Shown piece after piece: positions 27,445 to 41,389 of a DNA stretch of 64,000 nucleotides (within the stretch, counting starts at the first letter, position 1; every line of letters starts with the position of its first letter). The notes below the pieces were generated by a model. It was not told the DNA's origin. It saw only the letters and a program-made list of their open reading frames with translations, and ran no database searches. Where the stretch lies: positions 1 through 64,000 of the forward strand of contig NZ_BOOH01000005.1 of the NCBI RefSeq assembly GCF_016863135.1, written 5' to 3'. A program made the translations under genes and the position numbers. This stretch comes from Planobispora longispora. Its GTDB lineage: Bacteria; Actinomycetota; Actinomycetes; Streptosporangiales; Streptosporangiaceae.

Positions 27445-28149
27445 CTAGCTAGGTGAACGTCCGGGGCGTGAAGCCTCGGGAGCATCGGCCATCAAGGCTA
27501 TCAGCCGGTGGCATACATCCTGGACGGACGTGTTCACCAGGGTCATGTCGAATTCCTGCTCGGCGGCCATCTCGACGCGGCCCGCGGCCAGACGGCGGGC
27601 GATGACGTCCTCCGGCTCGGTGCCCCGGCCGCGCAGGCGCTTCTCCAGCTCCTCCCAGCTCGGAGGGGCCAGGAAGACCAGCAGCGCCTCCGGCATGGTC
27701 GCCCGGACCTGGCGCGCGCCCTGCAGGTCGATCTCCAGCAGCGTGGGGACCCCGGCGGCGAGCTTCTCCAGGACCGGCGTCCTGGGGGTTCCGTACCGGT
27801 TGCCGGCGAACTCGGCCCACTCCAGCAGCTCGCCGCAGGCGATGAGGCGGTCGAACTCGTCGCCGTCGGCGAAGAAGTACTCCACCCCGTGGGTCTCCCC
27901 GGGGCGGGGCTTCCTGGTGGTCACCGAGACCGACAGCCACACCTCGGGGTGTGCCCGCCGAAGCTCGGCGACGACCGTGGACTTGCCCACGCCCGACGGA
28001 CCGGACAGGACCGTCAGGCGGTTGCCCGTCGGCCCGGTGGAGGCTCGCGCCTCCTCCGGGCTCCGGGCCGGAGGTCTGGAGTCACCGGATCCGCTCCGCG
28101 CGGCTTCCTCCGGAACCCGGCTCTCGCCGGGCCACGACGTTCCGGTCAC
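27445..28149 (-). CDS. gmk: Guanylate kinase
   Basis: The 234-residue enzyme phosphorylates GMP to GDP. The P-loop GPSGVGKST is at residues 50-58, followed by the GMP-binding [19 protein letters not shown] and the LID segment [17 protein letters not shown]. About 40 extra N-terminal residues, rich in Ser, Pro and Glu, precede the kinase core; they may be disordered or reflect a start further downstream. The start used is GTG 28149. It follows mihF, as is typical in actinobacteria. Confidence 0.93.
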   Translation of the reverse strand: MTGTSWPGESRVPEEAARSGSGDSRPPARSPEEARASTGPTGNRLTVLSGPSGVGKSTVVAELRRAHPEVWLSVSVTTRKPRPGETHGVEYFFADGDEFDRLIACGELLEWAEFAGNRYGTPRTPVLEKLAAGVPTLLEIDLQGARQVRATMPEALLVFLAPPSWEELEKRLRGRGTEPEDVIARRLAAGRVEMAAEQEFDMTLVNTSVQDVCHRLIALMADAPEASRPGRSPS

Positions 28150-28212
28150 TCCAAACCCCCCGTTGATGCCATCCCCGCTGCTGCGAGGTGAGCGTGATGG
28201 TACGAACCGAGA

Positions 28213-28536
28213 TTAGCCCTCGGCCCCACCGAACTCACGCTCAAGGGAGGCGCGCTGGTTGGCGCCGAGACCCCGCACGCGGCGGGACTCGGCGATACCG
28301 AGCCGCTCCATGAGCTGCTTGGCGCGGACCTTGCCCACGCCGGGAAGGGACTCCAGAAGGGCAGAGACCTTCATCTTGCCGATGACGTCATCGGCCTGCC
28401 CATCCTTGAGCACCTCGGCCAGAGAGACCGCACCGTGCTTCAGGCGGTTCTTGACCTCGGCACGCTCTTTACGGGCCTTGGCAGCCTTTTCCAGGGCTGC
28501 GGCGCGCTGCTCAGGTGTAAGGGGAGGAAGAGCCAC
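28213..28536 (-). CDS. mihF: Actinobacterial integration host factor (mIHF/sIHF)
   Basis: The 107-residue nucleoid protein belongs to the actinobacterial IHF family, unrelated to E. coli IHF. It has the typical start ALPPLTPEQRAAALEKAAKARKERAEVK, a basic N-terminal helix, and the helix-hairpin-helix-like SALLESLPGVGKVRAKQLMERLGI that binds DNA, followed by RRVRGLGANQRASL. In Mycobacterium and Streptomyces the orthologue is needed for growth or development. It starts at GTG 28536 after a 250-base non-coding region. Confidence 0.95.
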   Translation of the reverse strand: MALPPLTPEQRAAALEKAAKARKERAEVKNRLKHGAVSLAEVLKDGQADDVIGKMKVSALLESLPGVGKVRAKQLMERLGIAESRRVRGLGANQRASLEREFGGAEG

Positions 28537-28714
28537 GCCGGGTCACCTCGAATTTCCTGTCGATGTACTCGGACGGGAAGGGAAACTAGCTGGTCACGGC
28601 GTTCCAAGCAACGTCAAGACCAATTTCTCTCCCCAGAAAGGCAACTTCGTCACCGTCCGCGTCCGGATTACTGCGAAGTGTGGCGGAAATGAGGTTCACC
28701 CGGGAGTTCCAAGC

Positions 28715-28724
28715 GATCTAGATC
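28715..28724. promoter_or_regulatory. Palindrome upstream of mihF
   Basis: GATCTAGATC, a perfect ten-base palindrome, lies about 180 bases upstream of the mihF start, between pyrF and mihF (28537-28788 has no gene). Whether it is functional is unknown. Confidence 0.25.
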
Positions 28725-28788
28725 ACACTGCCCGCCGCGCCCTGGCCGGGCGTTTCGCGCGTCCCGGGCGCACGTTCCGCCCCTGTCG

Positions 28789-29502
28789 TCACACCGCTCG
28801 CCCGGCGGCGCCGGAGGAGCGCCGCAGGGCCGCGGCGATGCCCGCGGCGGCCGCCCCGGGGTCGGCCGCGCCGGTGATCGGGCGTCCGATCACCAGGAGG
28901 TCGGCGCCGTCGGCGAACGCCCGCTCGGGGGTGGCCACCCTCGCCTGGTCCTGACTCTCGGCGCCGGGGGGCCGGACGCCGGGGGTGATCAGCGTGATGT
29001 CCGGCCCGACCTCCGCGCGCACCGCGGCGACCTCCCGCGGCGAGCAGACGAGAGCCTGCGCCCCCGCGCCGACCGCCAGGAGCGCCAGACGGCGCACGGC
29101 GTCGTCCGGCGGCCCCGCGATGCCCGCCCGCTCGAGATCGGCCTCTGAGAGCGACGTGAGCACCGTCACGGCCGCGATCTGGGTGACGGGGGCGGCCTCC
29201 ACCGCCGCCCGGATCATCGCCGGCCCTCCGGCCGCGTGGACGGTCAGGATCGCGGGCTTGAGCCGGGCCACGGCCCTGGCCGCCCCCGCCACGGTGTTGG
29301 GGATGTCGTGCAGCTTCAGGTCCAGGAACACCCGCACTCCGCTCGCCCCGCGCACCGAGGCGATCACGTCGGGGCCGTAGCGCAGGTACAGTTCGAGCCC
29401 GACCTTGACCGTGCTGACATGCGGGGTCACCAGGCTCGCCCAGCGGGCCGCGGTCTCCAGGTCGGGCGCGTCCAGGGCGACGGCGATGGGGGCGGGAGTC
29501 AC
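28789..29502 (-). CDS. pyrF: Orotidine 5'-phosphate decarboxylase, short (type 1) form
   Basis: The 237-residue enzyme makes UMP from OMP, the last step of the pathway. It begins [10 protein letters not shown] and has the catalytic tetrad motif [10 protein letters not shown] at 61-70 (Asp61, Lys63, Asp66), then the phosphate-gripping [20 protein letters not shown] and [10 protein letters not shown]. This is the short form rather than the longer type 2 form I recall from Streptomyces. The start GTG 29502 overlaps the pyrD stop by four bases, so translation is coupled. Confidence 0.94.
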   Translation of the reverse strand: MTPAPIAVALDAPDLETAARWASLVTPHVSTVKVGLELYLRYGPDVIASVRGASGVRVFLDLKLHDIPNTVAGAARAVARLKPAILTVHAAGGPAMIRAAVEAAPVTQIAAVTVLTSLSEADLERAGIAGPPDDAVRRLALLAVGAGAQALVCSPREVAAVRAEVGPDITLITPGVRPPGAESQDQARVATPERAFADGADLLVIGRPITGAADPGAAAAGIAAALRRSSGAAGRAV

Positions 29503-30473
29503 AGCGAGCTCTCCTCGAAGTCCGTACGGTGCCGGGCGGTCGCCCCCGGCGGGCGGTGGGCCAGTCCGATCACGTCGGCCAGCCGCTGGTACCCTCGCGC
29601 CGCCACGATCTCCTCGAGCTCGCGCAGGACGCGCAGGCAGGCGGAGGGGTCGTGGAACAGCGCCGTGCCCACCGCGACGACGCAGGCCCCGGCCAGGATC
29701 AGCTCGAAGGCGTCCCTGCCCGTCAGCACGCCGCCCATGCCGATGATGGGCACGTCGGGCAGGGCGGCGCGGACCTGCCACACGCAGCGTACGGCCAGCG
29801 GGCGGATGGCCGGTCCCGACAGCCCGCCGGTGCCCGCCGCGAGCGAGGGGAGCATGGTCTCGGTGTCGATGCTCATGCCGAGCGGATTGTTGATCATCGA
29901 CAGCGCGTCGGCCCCCGAGGCGGCGCACGCGCGGGCGACGCTGACGATGTCGGCGGTGTCCGGCGAGAGCTTGGCCACCACCGGCACGTCGTAGCGCATG
30001 ACCGCGCGCACCGCGGCGATCACCTCGGCCGAGGCCGCGCCGTCCCGCGCGAAGACCCGCCCCCGGTCCTCGATGTTGGGGCAGGACAGGTTGACCTCCA
30101 GGGCGGTCACCCCGGGCGCGTCGTTGAGCCTGCGGGCCAGCGCGGTGTACTCGGCCACGGTGCCGCCGCCGATGGACACCACGGTCCTGACGTTGCGCTG
30201 GGCCAGCCAGGGCAGCTCCCGCGCCAGGAAGGCGTCCACGCCCGGCCCCTGCAGGCCGACGGCGTTCAGCAGCCCGGAGGGCGTCTCGGTCATCCGGGGG
30301 GTCGGGCGGCCCGCCCGGGGGGCCATGGTGATCGACCGCGTGGTCAGCGCGCCGATCCTGCCCAGATCGAAGAACTGGGCCAGCTCGGCCCCCGAGCCGC
30401 CGCACCCCGCCGCCGTGACGATCGGGTTGGCCAGCTCCACGTGTCCCAGGTACGTCCGCATGTCAACTGACAT
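29499..30473 (-). CDS. pyrD: Dihydroorotate dehydrogenase, class 1B catalytic subunit
   Basis: The 324-residue FMN enzyme oxidises dihydroorotate to orotate. The catalytic base is cysteine (Cys131 in [12 protein letters not shown]), the hallmark of class 1 enzymes; class 2 quinone-linked enzymes use serine and carry a membrane-associated N-terminal helix, which is absent here. FMN-binding signatures include INNPLGM and [10 protein letters not shown]. With the adjacent PyrK it should form the NAD-dependent class 1B complex. ATG 30473 has GGAGG nearby and overlaps the pyrK stop by 11 bases. Confidence 0.92.
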   Translation of the reverse strand: MSVDMRTYLGHVELANPIVTAAGCGGSGAELAQFFDLGRIGALTTRSITMAPRAGRPTPRMTETPSGLLNAVGLQGPGVDAFLARELPWLAQRNVRTVVSIGGGTVAEYTALARRLNDAPGVTALEVNLSCPNIEDRGRVFARDGAASAEVIAAVRAVMRYDVPVVAKLSPDTADIVSVARACAASGADALSMINNPLGMSIDTETMLPSLAAGTGGLSGPAIRPLAVRCVWQVRAALPDVPIIGMGGVLTGRDAFELILAGACVVAVGTALFHDPSACLRVLRELEEIVAARGYQRLADVIGLAHRPPGATARHRTDFEESSL

Positions 30474-31338
30474 TTCGCGATCCTCCGCCGGGCGCGCCGA
30501 GCGCGTCGAAAGGGATCGTTCCCACGTCGTCGAAGCGCACGCGCTCCCCCCGGAAAGCCGGCCCCTCGACGCACGCGCGGACCATCCGGGTGACCCCGTC
30601 CTCGCCGATGACCGGGAGCACGCACGTCATGCACAGGCCGATCCCGCAGGCCATGCGCTCCTCCACTGCCACCTGGATCGGGATGTCGAACTCGACCGCC
30701 ACGGCGGTCGCCCTGCGGAGCGTCTCCATCGGGCCGCAGGCGTACACGACGTCGGCCCGCACATCGGCGATCACGCCGGGCAGCGCGTCGGTCACCCGGC
30801 CGCGCACGCCCAGCGAGCCGTCCTCGGTGGTCAGAGTGGGGGTCTCCGTCATCCTGCGGGCGCGCTTGGCCCCGAACACCCGGTCGGCCGAGGCCCCGCC
30901 GAGCACGAAGTCGACGCGGCAGCCGCGCCGCTGGAGGGCGTCCGCGACCGGGAAGAGCATGGCGGAGCCGTACTCGTCGCCGACCACGACGCAGTTCACC
31001 GGGTCCCGGGGCAGCGGGAACGGGCGGCCGAGCGGGCCGACCAGGTCCAGAGTGTCACGGGCGCGGCGCTCGGCCAGCCAGGCCGTGCCCGGGCCGTCCA
31101 CCGCGAAGACGAACTCCACCGAGCCGCCGTAGTCGGGCTTGACGTCGTGGATGAAGAAGGCACGGCGCGTCAGCATGGACGTGTGCGGCCCGCCGACGGC
31201 CACCGCCAGGAAGTGGCCCGGGCGGAACCCCTCGGCGATGCGCGGGGCGAGCACGGTCAGCGCATGGTAGGCGTCGACCTGGCGGGTCGTCAGCACCGTG
31301 CCCGTGACCTGTACCGGAGTAACAGGCGTCTCCCTCAC
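30463..31338 (-). CDS. pyrK: Dihydroorotate dehydrogenase electron-transfer subunit
   Basis: The 291-residue flavo-iron-sulphur subunit passes electrons from PyrD to NAD. An FAD-binding barrel (RRAFFIHDV) is followed by an NAD-binding domain (YACGPMETLRR) and a 2Fe-2S cluster motif with Cys231, Cys236, Cys239 and Cys256 (MACGIGLCMTC and RACVEG). The motif CGPM...C-x4-C-x2-C-x16-C fits the family. GTG 31338 is used. It lies between carB and pyrD and overlaps pyrD; their coexpression assembles the class 1B enzyme. Confidence 0.92.
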   Translation of the reverse strand: MRETPVTPVQVTGTVLTTRQVDAYHALTVLAPRIAEGFRPGHFLAVAVGGPHTSMLTRRAFFIHDVKPDYGGSVEFVFAVDGPGTAWLAERRARDTLDLVGPLGRPFPLPRDPVNCVVVGDEYGSAMLFPVADALQRRGCRVDFVLGGASADRVFGAKRARRMTETPTLTTEDGSLGVRGRVTDALPGVIADVRADVVYACGPMETLRRATAVAVEFDIPIQVAVEERMACGIGLCMTCVLPVIGEDGVTRMVRACVEGPAFRGERVRFDDVGTIPFDALGAPGGGSRNVS

Positions 31339-31478
31339 CTCCGCTGGGGGGCGTCCCCGTCCGTCCCCGCCGCCGTGACGATCGGCGCGGAGACCGGCGG
31401 GAACGCCCCGGGGACGTCAACCTCGCAACCGCTCTCGCCCATGGTCGCGTCCGGCTCGTCGCTCACACCACGGACGGC

Positions 31479-34791
<3,313 letters not shown>

Positions 34792-34799
<8 letters not shown>

Positions 34800-35985
34800 C
34801 CTTGCTCTCCTCTGTCCTCGTGGTCCCGCCACGCTCCATCAAACGGCAGAAGTCGTCGAACAGGCTCGCCGAGTCGTGCGGGCCGGCCGCGGCCTCGGGG
34901 TGGTACTGGACGCTGAAGGCGGGCCGGTCGAGCAGCCGCAGGCCCTCGACGCAGTCGTCGTTGAGGTTGACGTGGCTGACCTCCGCCGGGCCGTACGGCG
35001 TGTCGAAGGATCCCTCCAGCGGGGCCTCGACGGCGAAGCCGTGGTTGTGCGCGGAGATCTCCACCTTGCCGGTGCGGCGGTCCTGGACCGGCTGGTTGAC
35101 CCCGCGGTGCCCGTAGCGCAGCTTGTAGGTGCCCAGGCCCAGGGCCCGGCCGAAGATCTGGTTGCCGAAGCAGATGCCGAAGAACGGCTTGCCCGCCTCC
35201 AGCACCCCGCGCAGCGCGGTCACCGGGCCGTCGGCGGTGGCCGGGTCGCCGGGGCCGTTGGAGAAGAACACCCCGTCGGGGTCGAGCGCGAGGATGTCGT
35301 CGGCCGTGGCGGTGGCGGGCAGCACGTGCACCTCGCAGCCGCGCTCGGCCATCCGGTGCGGGGTCATGGACTTGATGCCCAGGTCCACGGCGGCCACGGT
35401 GTACTTCTTCTCGCCGAGGGCGGGGATCACGTACGGCTCGGCCGCGGAGACCTGCTCGGCCAGGTCGGCGCCCTCCATCCCGGGGCTGCGGCGGACCCTC
35501 TCCACCAGCTCCCCGACCGGGGCGAGAGCCTCGCCGGAGAAGACGCCGGCGCGCATGGCGCCGCGCTCGCGCAGGTGGCGGGTGAGGGCGCGGGTGCCGG
35601 GGATGGCGATCCCGACGACGCCGTTCTCCTTGAGGTAGTCGTCCAGGGAGCGGTTGGCCCGCCAGTTCGAGGAGACGCGCGCGGGCTCGCGGACCACGTA
35701 TCCGGCGACCCAGACGCGGGAGGACTCGGGGTCCTCGTCGTTGACCCCGGTGTTGCCGATGTGCGGCGCGGTCATCGCGACGATCTGGCGGTGGTAGGAG
35801 GGGTCGGTGAGGGTCTCCTGGTAGCCGGTCATGCCGGTGTTGAAGACCATCTCGCCGAAGGTCTCGCCCTCGGCGCCGTAAGGGGTGCCGTGGAAGACGC
35901 GGCCGTCCTCCAGAACGAGGACCGCGGTGGCGGCGCCACCCGCGGCCGTGGCATGCCTGCCGGCTCGCTCGCTTCGCTCAGTCAC
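34792..35985 (-). CDS. carA: Carbamoyl-phosphate synthase small subunit (glutaminase)
   Basis: The 397-residue subunit hydrolyses glutamine and channels ammonia to CarB. The N-terminal domain begins [18 protein letters not shown]; the class I glutaminase domain has nucleophile Cys in [12 protein letters not shown] and catalytic His in SVQYHPEAA. The frame is open to 36081, but the codons between 36042 and 35986 are AT-rich at third positions and look non-coding, so GTG 35985 with a weak GGGA site is chosen; 36042 remains possible. A nine-codon ORF overlaps this start (see 35982). Confidence 0.92.
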
Positions 35986-36011
35986 AGAAACATCCCGATC
36001 ATCTCGGTCAT
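35982..36011 (-). other. Possible nine-codon leader ORF overlapping the carA start
   Basis: ATG at 36011 opens a nine-codon ORF (MTEMIGMFL) whose TGA overlaps the carA GTG as GTGA. CATACTTT lies just before it in an AT-rich gap of about 100 bases between pyrC and carA, so an internal promoter and a leaderless leader peptide coupled to carA are possible. Nothing beyond position supports function. Confidence 0.25.
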
Positions 36012-36088
36012 CGCTTACCAAAGTATGAAATATCCGGCGCATGGGTGACGGGCGCCTCCACCATGTGGGACGCCCGTGCACCGGAGGG

Positions 36089-37377
36089 TCATGCGAGCTT
36101 GCCGTCCAGGACGGTCGGACGGCCGCGCAGGAAGGTCGCCACGACGCGCCCGGGGAGGCTCCGGCCCTCGTAGGGGGTGTTACGGCTCTTGGACGCGTAG
36201 GACCCCGGGTCCACCTCCGCGCGCACGGAGGCGTCGTAGAGGGTGATGTTCGCCGGGGAGCCCGCCGCGATCGGGTGACCGTGACCGGCCAGGCGGCCGA
36301 TCCGCGCCGGGGCGTACGACATGCGCTCGGCGACCCCGGCCCAGTCGAGCAGCCCGGTCTCCACCATCGCCTCCTGGACCACCGCCAGCGCCGTCTCCAG
36401 GCCGATCATCCCCATGGCCGCGGCGCCCCACTCGGTCTCCTTGTCCTCGACCGGGTGCGGGGCGTGGTCGGTGGCGACGACGTCGATCGTGCCGTCGGCC
36501 AGGGCCTCGCGCAGCGCCTCCACGTCGGCGCGGGTGCGCAGCGGCGGGTTCACCTTGTAGATCGGGTTGTAGGCGCCGACCGGGGAGTCCTCGACGAGGT
36601 CGTCGGTGAGCAGCAGGTGGTGCGGGGTCACCTCGGCGGTGACGTCCCAGCCCTTCGACTTGGCCCAGCGGATGATCTCCACCGAGCCCGCCGTGGAGAC
36701 GTGGCAGACGTGCAGGCGGGAGCCGACGTGCGCGGCGAGCAGGCAGTCGCGCGCGATGATCGCCTCCTCGGCGACCGCGGGCCAGCCGGTCAGGCCGAGC
36801 CTGCCGGAGACGGCGCCCTCGTTCATCTGCGCGCCGGCGGTCAGGCGCGGCTCCTGGGCGTGCTGGGCCACCACCCCGTCGAAGGCCTTGACGTACTCCA
36901 GCGCGCGGCGCATGAGCACCGCGTCGGAGACGCACTTGCCGTCGTCGGAGAAGACGCGGACGCGGGCGGCGGAGTCGGCCATCGCGCCGAGCTCGGCCAG
37001 CCGCTCGCCGGACAGGCCCTCGGTGACGGCGCCGACCGGCTGCACGTCGCAGTGGCCGGCCGCGAGGCCCAGGCGCCACACCTGCTCCACGACTCCGGCG
37101 GTGTCGGCGACCGGGGAGGTGTTGGCCATGGCGTGCACGGCGGTGTAGCCGCCCAGCGCGGCCGCGCGGGTGCCGGACTCGACGGTCTCGGCGTCCTCGC
37201 GGCCGGGCTCGCGCAGGTGGGTGTGGAGGTCCACCAGGCCGGGCAGGGCGATGAGGCCCCGGGCGTCGACGGTTTCGTCCCCGGTCAGGTCCTGGCCGAC
37301 CGCGGTGACGACGCCGTCCTCGATCAGGATGTCGGCGGGCTCGCCACCGAGGATCCGAGCGCCCTTGATGACGATGC

Positions 37378-37381
<4 letters not shown>
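36089..37381 (-). CDS. pyrC: Dihydroorotase
   Basis: The 430-residue amidohydrolase closes carbamoyl-aspartate to dihydroorotate. The start [23 protein letters not shown] is the family's; zinc-binding residues lie in [12 protein letters not shown], in the CHVSTAG region and in [11 protein letters not shown]. This is the class I, allantoinase-like type. The start GTG 37381 overlaps the pyrB stop by four bases (GTGA). No small membrane-protein gene lies between pyrC and carA, unlike the Streptomyces cluster as I recall it. Confidence 0.95.
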
Positions 37382-38911
<1,530 letters not shown>

Positions 38912-39299
38912 TTAAAGGAAGTCGACGTCTTCACGGTAGCAGCCGCGGGACGGCCGACCGGCACCGGGCGGCCACTTCCCCACCTGGGCGGACAGGGGTT
39001 CGCGGGCCCCCGCGCCCCTGCGGCCCGGCCCGGCGGCGCCCCCTTCCGGCGCCCCGGAGGAGAAAGATCTACCTTCCCGTCCTCCCCTCTCCCCCGCCGG
39101 CGGCGATTCCCCTCACGCGGGAGCGCGCGCCCTGTTTCGGCGCCCCGGGGAAGGCGGACGCTGTTCACGTGTCACGGATAGCGCTCTCCATACCTTCCGA
39201 CCAGGGGAAACGTCACGATCTCGCCGTGCGAGAATGGACATGCAGGACATTTGATGCGGATCCCACCGGACCGGATTCGGCATCTTTTTTCCAATCAGC
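38912..39299. other. Intergenic region between pyrR and bldD promoters
   Basis: No convincing gene is present. The pyrR promoter should lie just right of 38911 (a TACCGT hexamer occurs near 38936-38941 on the minus strand). The remainder is of lower GC content than coding DNA, especially 39180-39300. A 77-codon minus ORF at 39213-39446 crosses the bldD promoter and has poor codon bias. Confidence 0.4.
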
Positions 39300-39341
39300 T
39301 TGACCTTCAGCGTTCACGGCTTTACCGTCACTGTCCGTAAC
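39300..39341 (+). promoter_or_regulatory. bldD promoter with overlapping BldD-box-like palindrome
   Basis: TTGACC (39300-39305) and TACCGT (39323-39328), spaced 17 bases, form a good sigma-HrdB/SigA-type promoter. GTCACTGTCCGTAAC (39327-39341), with TnAC/GTnA arms as in the BldD consensus nTnACnCWGnGTnAn (two central bases deviate), begins inside the -10 and covers the likely transcription start. BldD is known to repress its own gene in Streptomyces. The 5' leader would be about 150 bases. Confidence 0.65.
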
Positions 39342-39486
39342 CACATGTCGCGGCGTTACGGGGCGAACCCTGTCGCTTCGGTCACTGAAGGTGCCCGTCC
39401 TGGGTACCAACCCGGTGGACGGTGCACAGGCCGCGAGATAGCACAATCAATTGAAAGCAGCAATTAAGAGAGCCGGGGGGCACACG

Positions 39487-39981
39487 ATGCCGTCTGAGTA
39501 CGCCAAGTCGCTGGGTGCACGACTCCGCGCCATCCGCACCCAGCAGGGCCTGTCCCTGCACGGAGTCGAAGAGAAGTCCCGTGGGCGGTGGAAGGCTGTC
39601 GTCGTCGGCTCCTACGAGCGTGGCGACCGTGCGGTCACGGTGCAGAAGCTTGCCGAACTGGCCGATTTCTACGGGGTCCCGGTCTCCGAGTTGCTGCCCG
39701 GCGGTGCGGCCCCGAGCCCGCTCGGCCCGACGCCGAAGCTTGTGATCGACCTTGAGCGCCTCTCGCAGCTCCCCAAGGAGAAGGCCGGTGCGCTCGCCCG
39801 CTACGCGGCCACCATCCAGAGCCAGCGTGGTGACTACAACGGCAAGGTGCTGTCCATCCGCCAGGAGGACCTGCGCTCGCTCGCCGTCATCTACGACAAG
39901 TCCCCCAGCGAGCTCACCGAGGAGCTCATCAACTGGGGTGTCCTGGACCCCGAGGCGCGCCGCGCCGTCGACTCCTTCTGA
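39487..39981 (+). CDS. bldD: Developmental repressor BldD
   Basis: The 164-residue protein is the master repressor of sporulation genes in filamentous actinobacteria. The N-terminal helix-turn-helix spans YAKSLGARLRAIRTQQGLSLHGVEEKSRGRW and SYERGDRAVTVQKLAELADFYGVP (residues 5-66), almost identical to Streptomyces BldD. The C-terminal domain binds a cyclic di-GMP tetramer through RGD (114-116) and RQED (125-128), spaced eight residues, matching the RxD-X8-RxxD signature; both halves are intact. A 12-codon longer frame exists, but ATG 39487 matches the family start. Confidence 0.96.
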   Translation: MPSEYAKSLGARLRAIRTQQGLSLHGVEEKSRGRWKAVVVGSYERGDRAVTVQKLAELADFYGVPVSELLPGGAAPSPLGPTPKLVIDLERLSQLPKEKAGALARYAATIQSQRGDYNGKVLSIRQEDLRSLAVIYDKSPSELTEELINWGVLDPEARRAVDSF

Positions 39982-39984
39982 CAC

Positions 39985-40006
39985 CCCGCGGCCGTCCGGC
40001 CGCGGG
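39985..40006 (+). terminator. Terminator of bldD
   Basis: CCCGCGGCC (39985-39993) pairs with GGCCGCGGG (39998-40006) around a GTCC loop, three bases after the bldD stop. No T-tract follows. Confidence 0.65.
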
Positions 40007-40111
40007 CGCTCCGGAACCCGGTGCGCCCGCGGCCGCCGCCGCTCCTCTCTCGGCAAACATCCGCACGTATTCCGCCACGGCCCGCGATCGCTGTGGTAGG
40101 AAAAAACAAAC

Positions 40112-41356
40112 ATGCCGTTTGGCTGGACGCGGTGCTGGCGGGACGTGGTGCGGATGCTGCGGAGAGACGATCCTCGTGATCACTCTCCGGTGCGCCCTTC
40201 CGCCCGTCTCCGCGCGCTCCTGACGCCCCTGCGCTCCGCCGCGAGCCGCGCCGTCGCCAGGCTGCTCTCCTCCGTCGAGACGACCAAGACCCAGGCCACC
40301 CTCAGGTCCCTGCCGTTCATCGTGATGGCCGTGGTGGTCCTGATCGATCTCGCCTCCGGCCCGGCCTCCGGCCTCTTCCCCCTGCTGGCGCTGGGCCCCG
40401 CCTTCGCCAGCGTGGCGTGCGGGCCGGCCCGCACCACCGTGATCGGCGCCATCGCGCTCGTGCTGTGCTTCGCGCTCGCCCTGTACAACGACGGCCTCTG
40501 GGAGCCCCGCACCACCATCACCGCCATGGCCATCCTCGGCGTGACGCTGGCCAGCGTCCTGGCCAGCGCCGGACGGATCCGCCACGAACAGCGGCTCGCC
40601 GACGTCCGCTCGGTCGCCGAGGCCGCCCAGCGCGTGCTGCTGCGCCCGGTCCCCCGCCGGGCGGGGCCCGGGATCGGCGTCGCGGTCTCCTACACCTCCG
40701 CCACGGCCGAGGCCCGCATCGGCGGCGACCTGTACGAGGTCGTCACCACTCCGCACGGCGTCCGGGTCATCGTCGGAGACGTCCAGGGCAAGGGGCTCGA
40801 GGCCGTGGAGACCGCGGCGGTGGTGCTGGGCGCCTTCCGCGAGGCGGCGTACGACGAGGCCGGGCTCCGGGGCGTGGTGACCCGGCTGGAGAACGCCCTG
40901 ACCCGCGAGCTGTCCGGCGAGCAGTTCGTCACCGCCGTGCTCGCCGAGACCACCGGCGGCGACTCCCTCACCGTCCTGAGCTGCGGCCACCCGCCCCCCA
41001 TGGTGATCACCTCCCGCGGCGACCACTGGTTCGCCGACCCGCCGGACGAGGCGCTCCCCCTGGGCATGGGGTCGCTCCAGGTCACCGAGCCGGCGCCCTA
41101 CCGGCTCCCGTTCGGACCCGGCGACCAGATCCTCTTCTACACCGACGGCGTGATCGAGGCCAGGGACGGCACCGGCCGCTTCTACCCCCTCGCCTCCCGC
41201 GCGCACCTGCTGTCCGGCGCCGACCCCCAGCTCGCCCTGGACGCCCTCCGCGCCGACCTCCTGCGCCATGTGGGCCGCCCGCTGGCCGACGACGCCGCCA
41301 TGCTCCTGCTCCGCCACCGCACCGCTCGCCCGACCCCCGCCCGGCACGCCGCCTGA
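40112..41356 (+). CDS. Membrane-anchored SpoIIE-type PP2C phosphatase
   Basis: The 414-residue protein has a basic N-terminal tail (1-65), three hydrophobic helices at about 68-150 (LPFIVMAVVVLIDLAS, LGPAFASVACG with VIGAIALVLCFALAL, AMAILGVTLASVLA), then a cytoplasmic SpoIIE phosphatase domain from about 180. Metal-site motifs are ARIGGDLYEV, VIVGDVQGKGLEAV, LSCGHPPPMV and LFYTDGVIEARD. Such membrane phosphatases dephosphorylate anti-sigma-factor antagonists, but the partner is not in the window. It follows bldD after a terminator, so it has its own promoter. ATG 40112 is used; a Met 15 codons on is an alternative. Confidence 0.87.
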   Translation: MPFGWTRCWRDVVRMLRRDDPRDHSPVRPSARLRALLTPLRSAASRAVARLLSSVETTKTQATLRSLPFIVMAVVVLIDLASGPASGLFPLLALGPAFASVACGPARTTVIGAIALVLCFALALYNDGLWEPRTTITAMAILGVTLASVLASAGRIRHEQRLADVRSVAEAAQRVLLRPVPRRAGPGIGVAVSYTSATAEARIGGDLYEVVTTPHGVRVIVGDVQGKGLEAVETAAVVLGAFREAAYDEAGLRGVVTRLENALTRELSGEQFVTAVLAETTGGDSLTVLSCGHPPPMVITSRGDHWFADPPDEALPLGMGSLQVTEPAPYRLPFGPGDQILFYTDGVIEARDGTGRFYPLASRAHLLSGADPQLALDALRADLLRHVGRPLADDAAMLLLRHRTARPTPARHAA

Positions 41357-41389
41357 CCCCCTACGGCGCCCCCCGCGAGCCCCGGGCGT

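Noticed and set aside
39213-39446. 77-codon minus ORF in the pyrR-bldD gap
   Set aside because: Crosses the predicted bldD promoter, lacks codon bias and a ribosome site.
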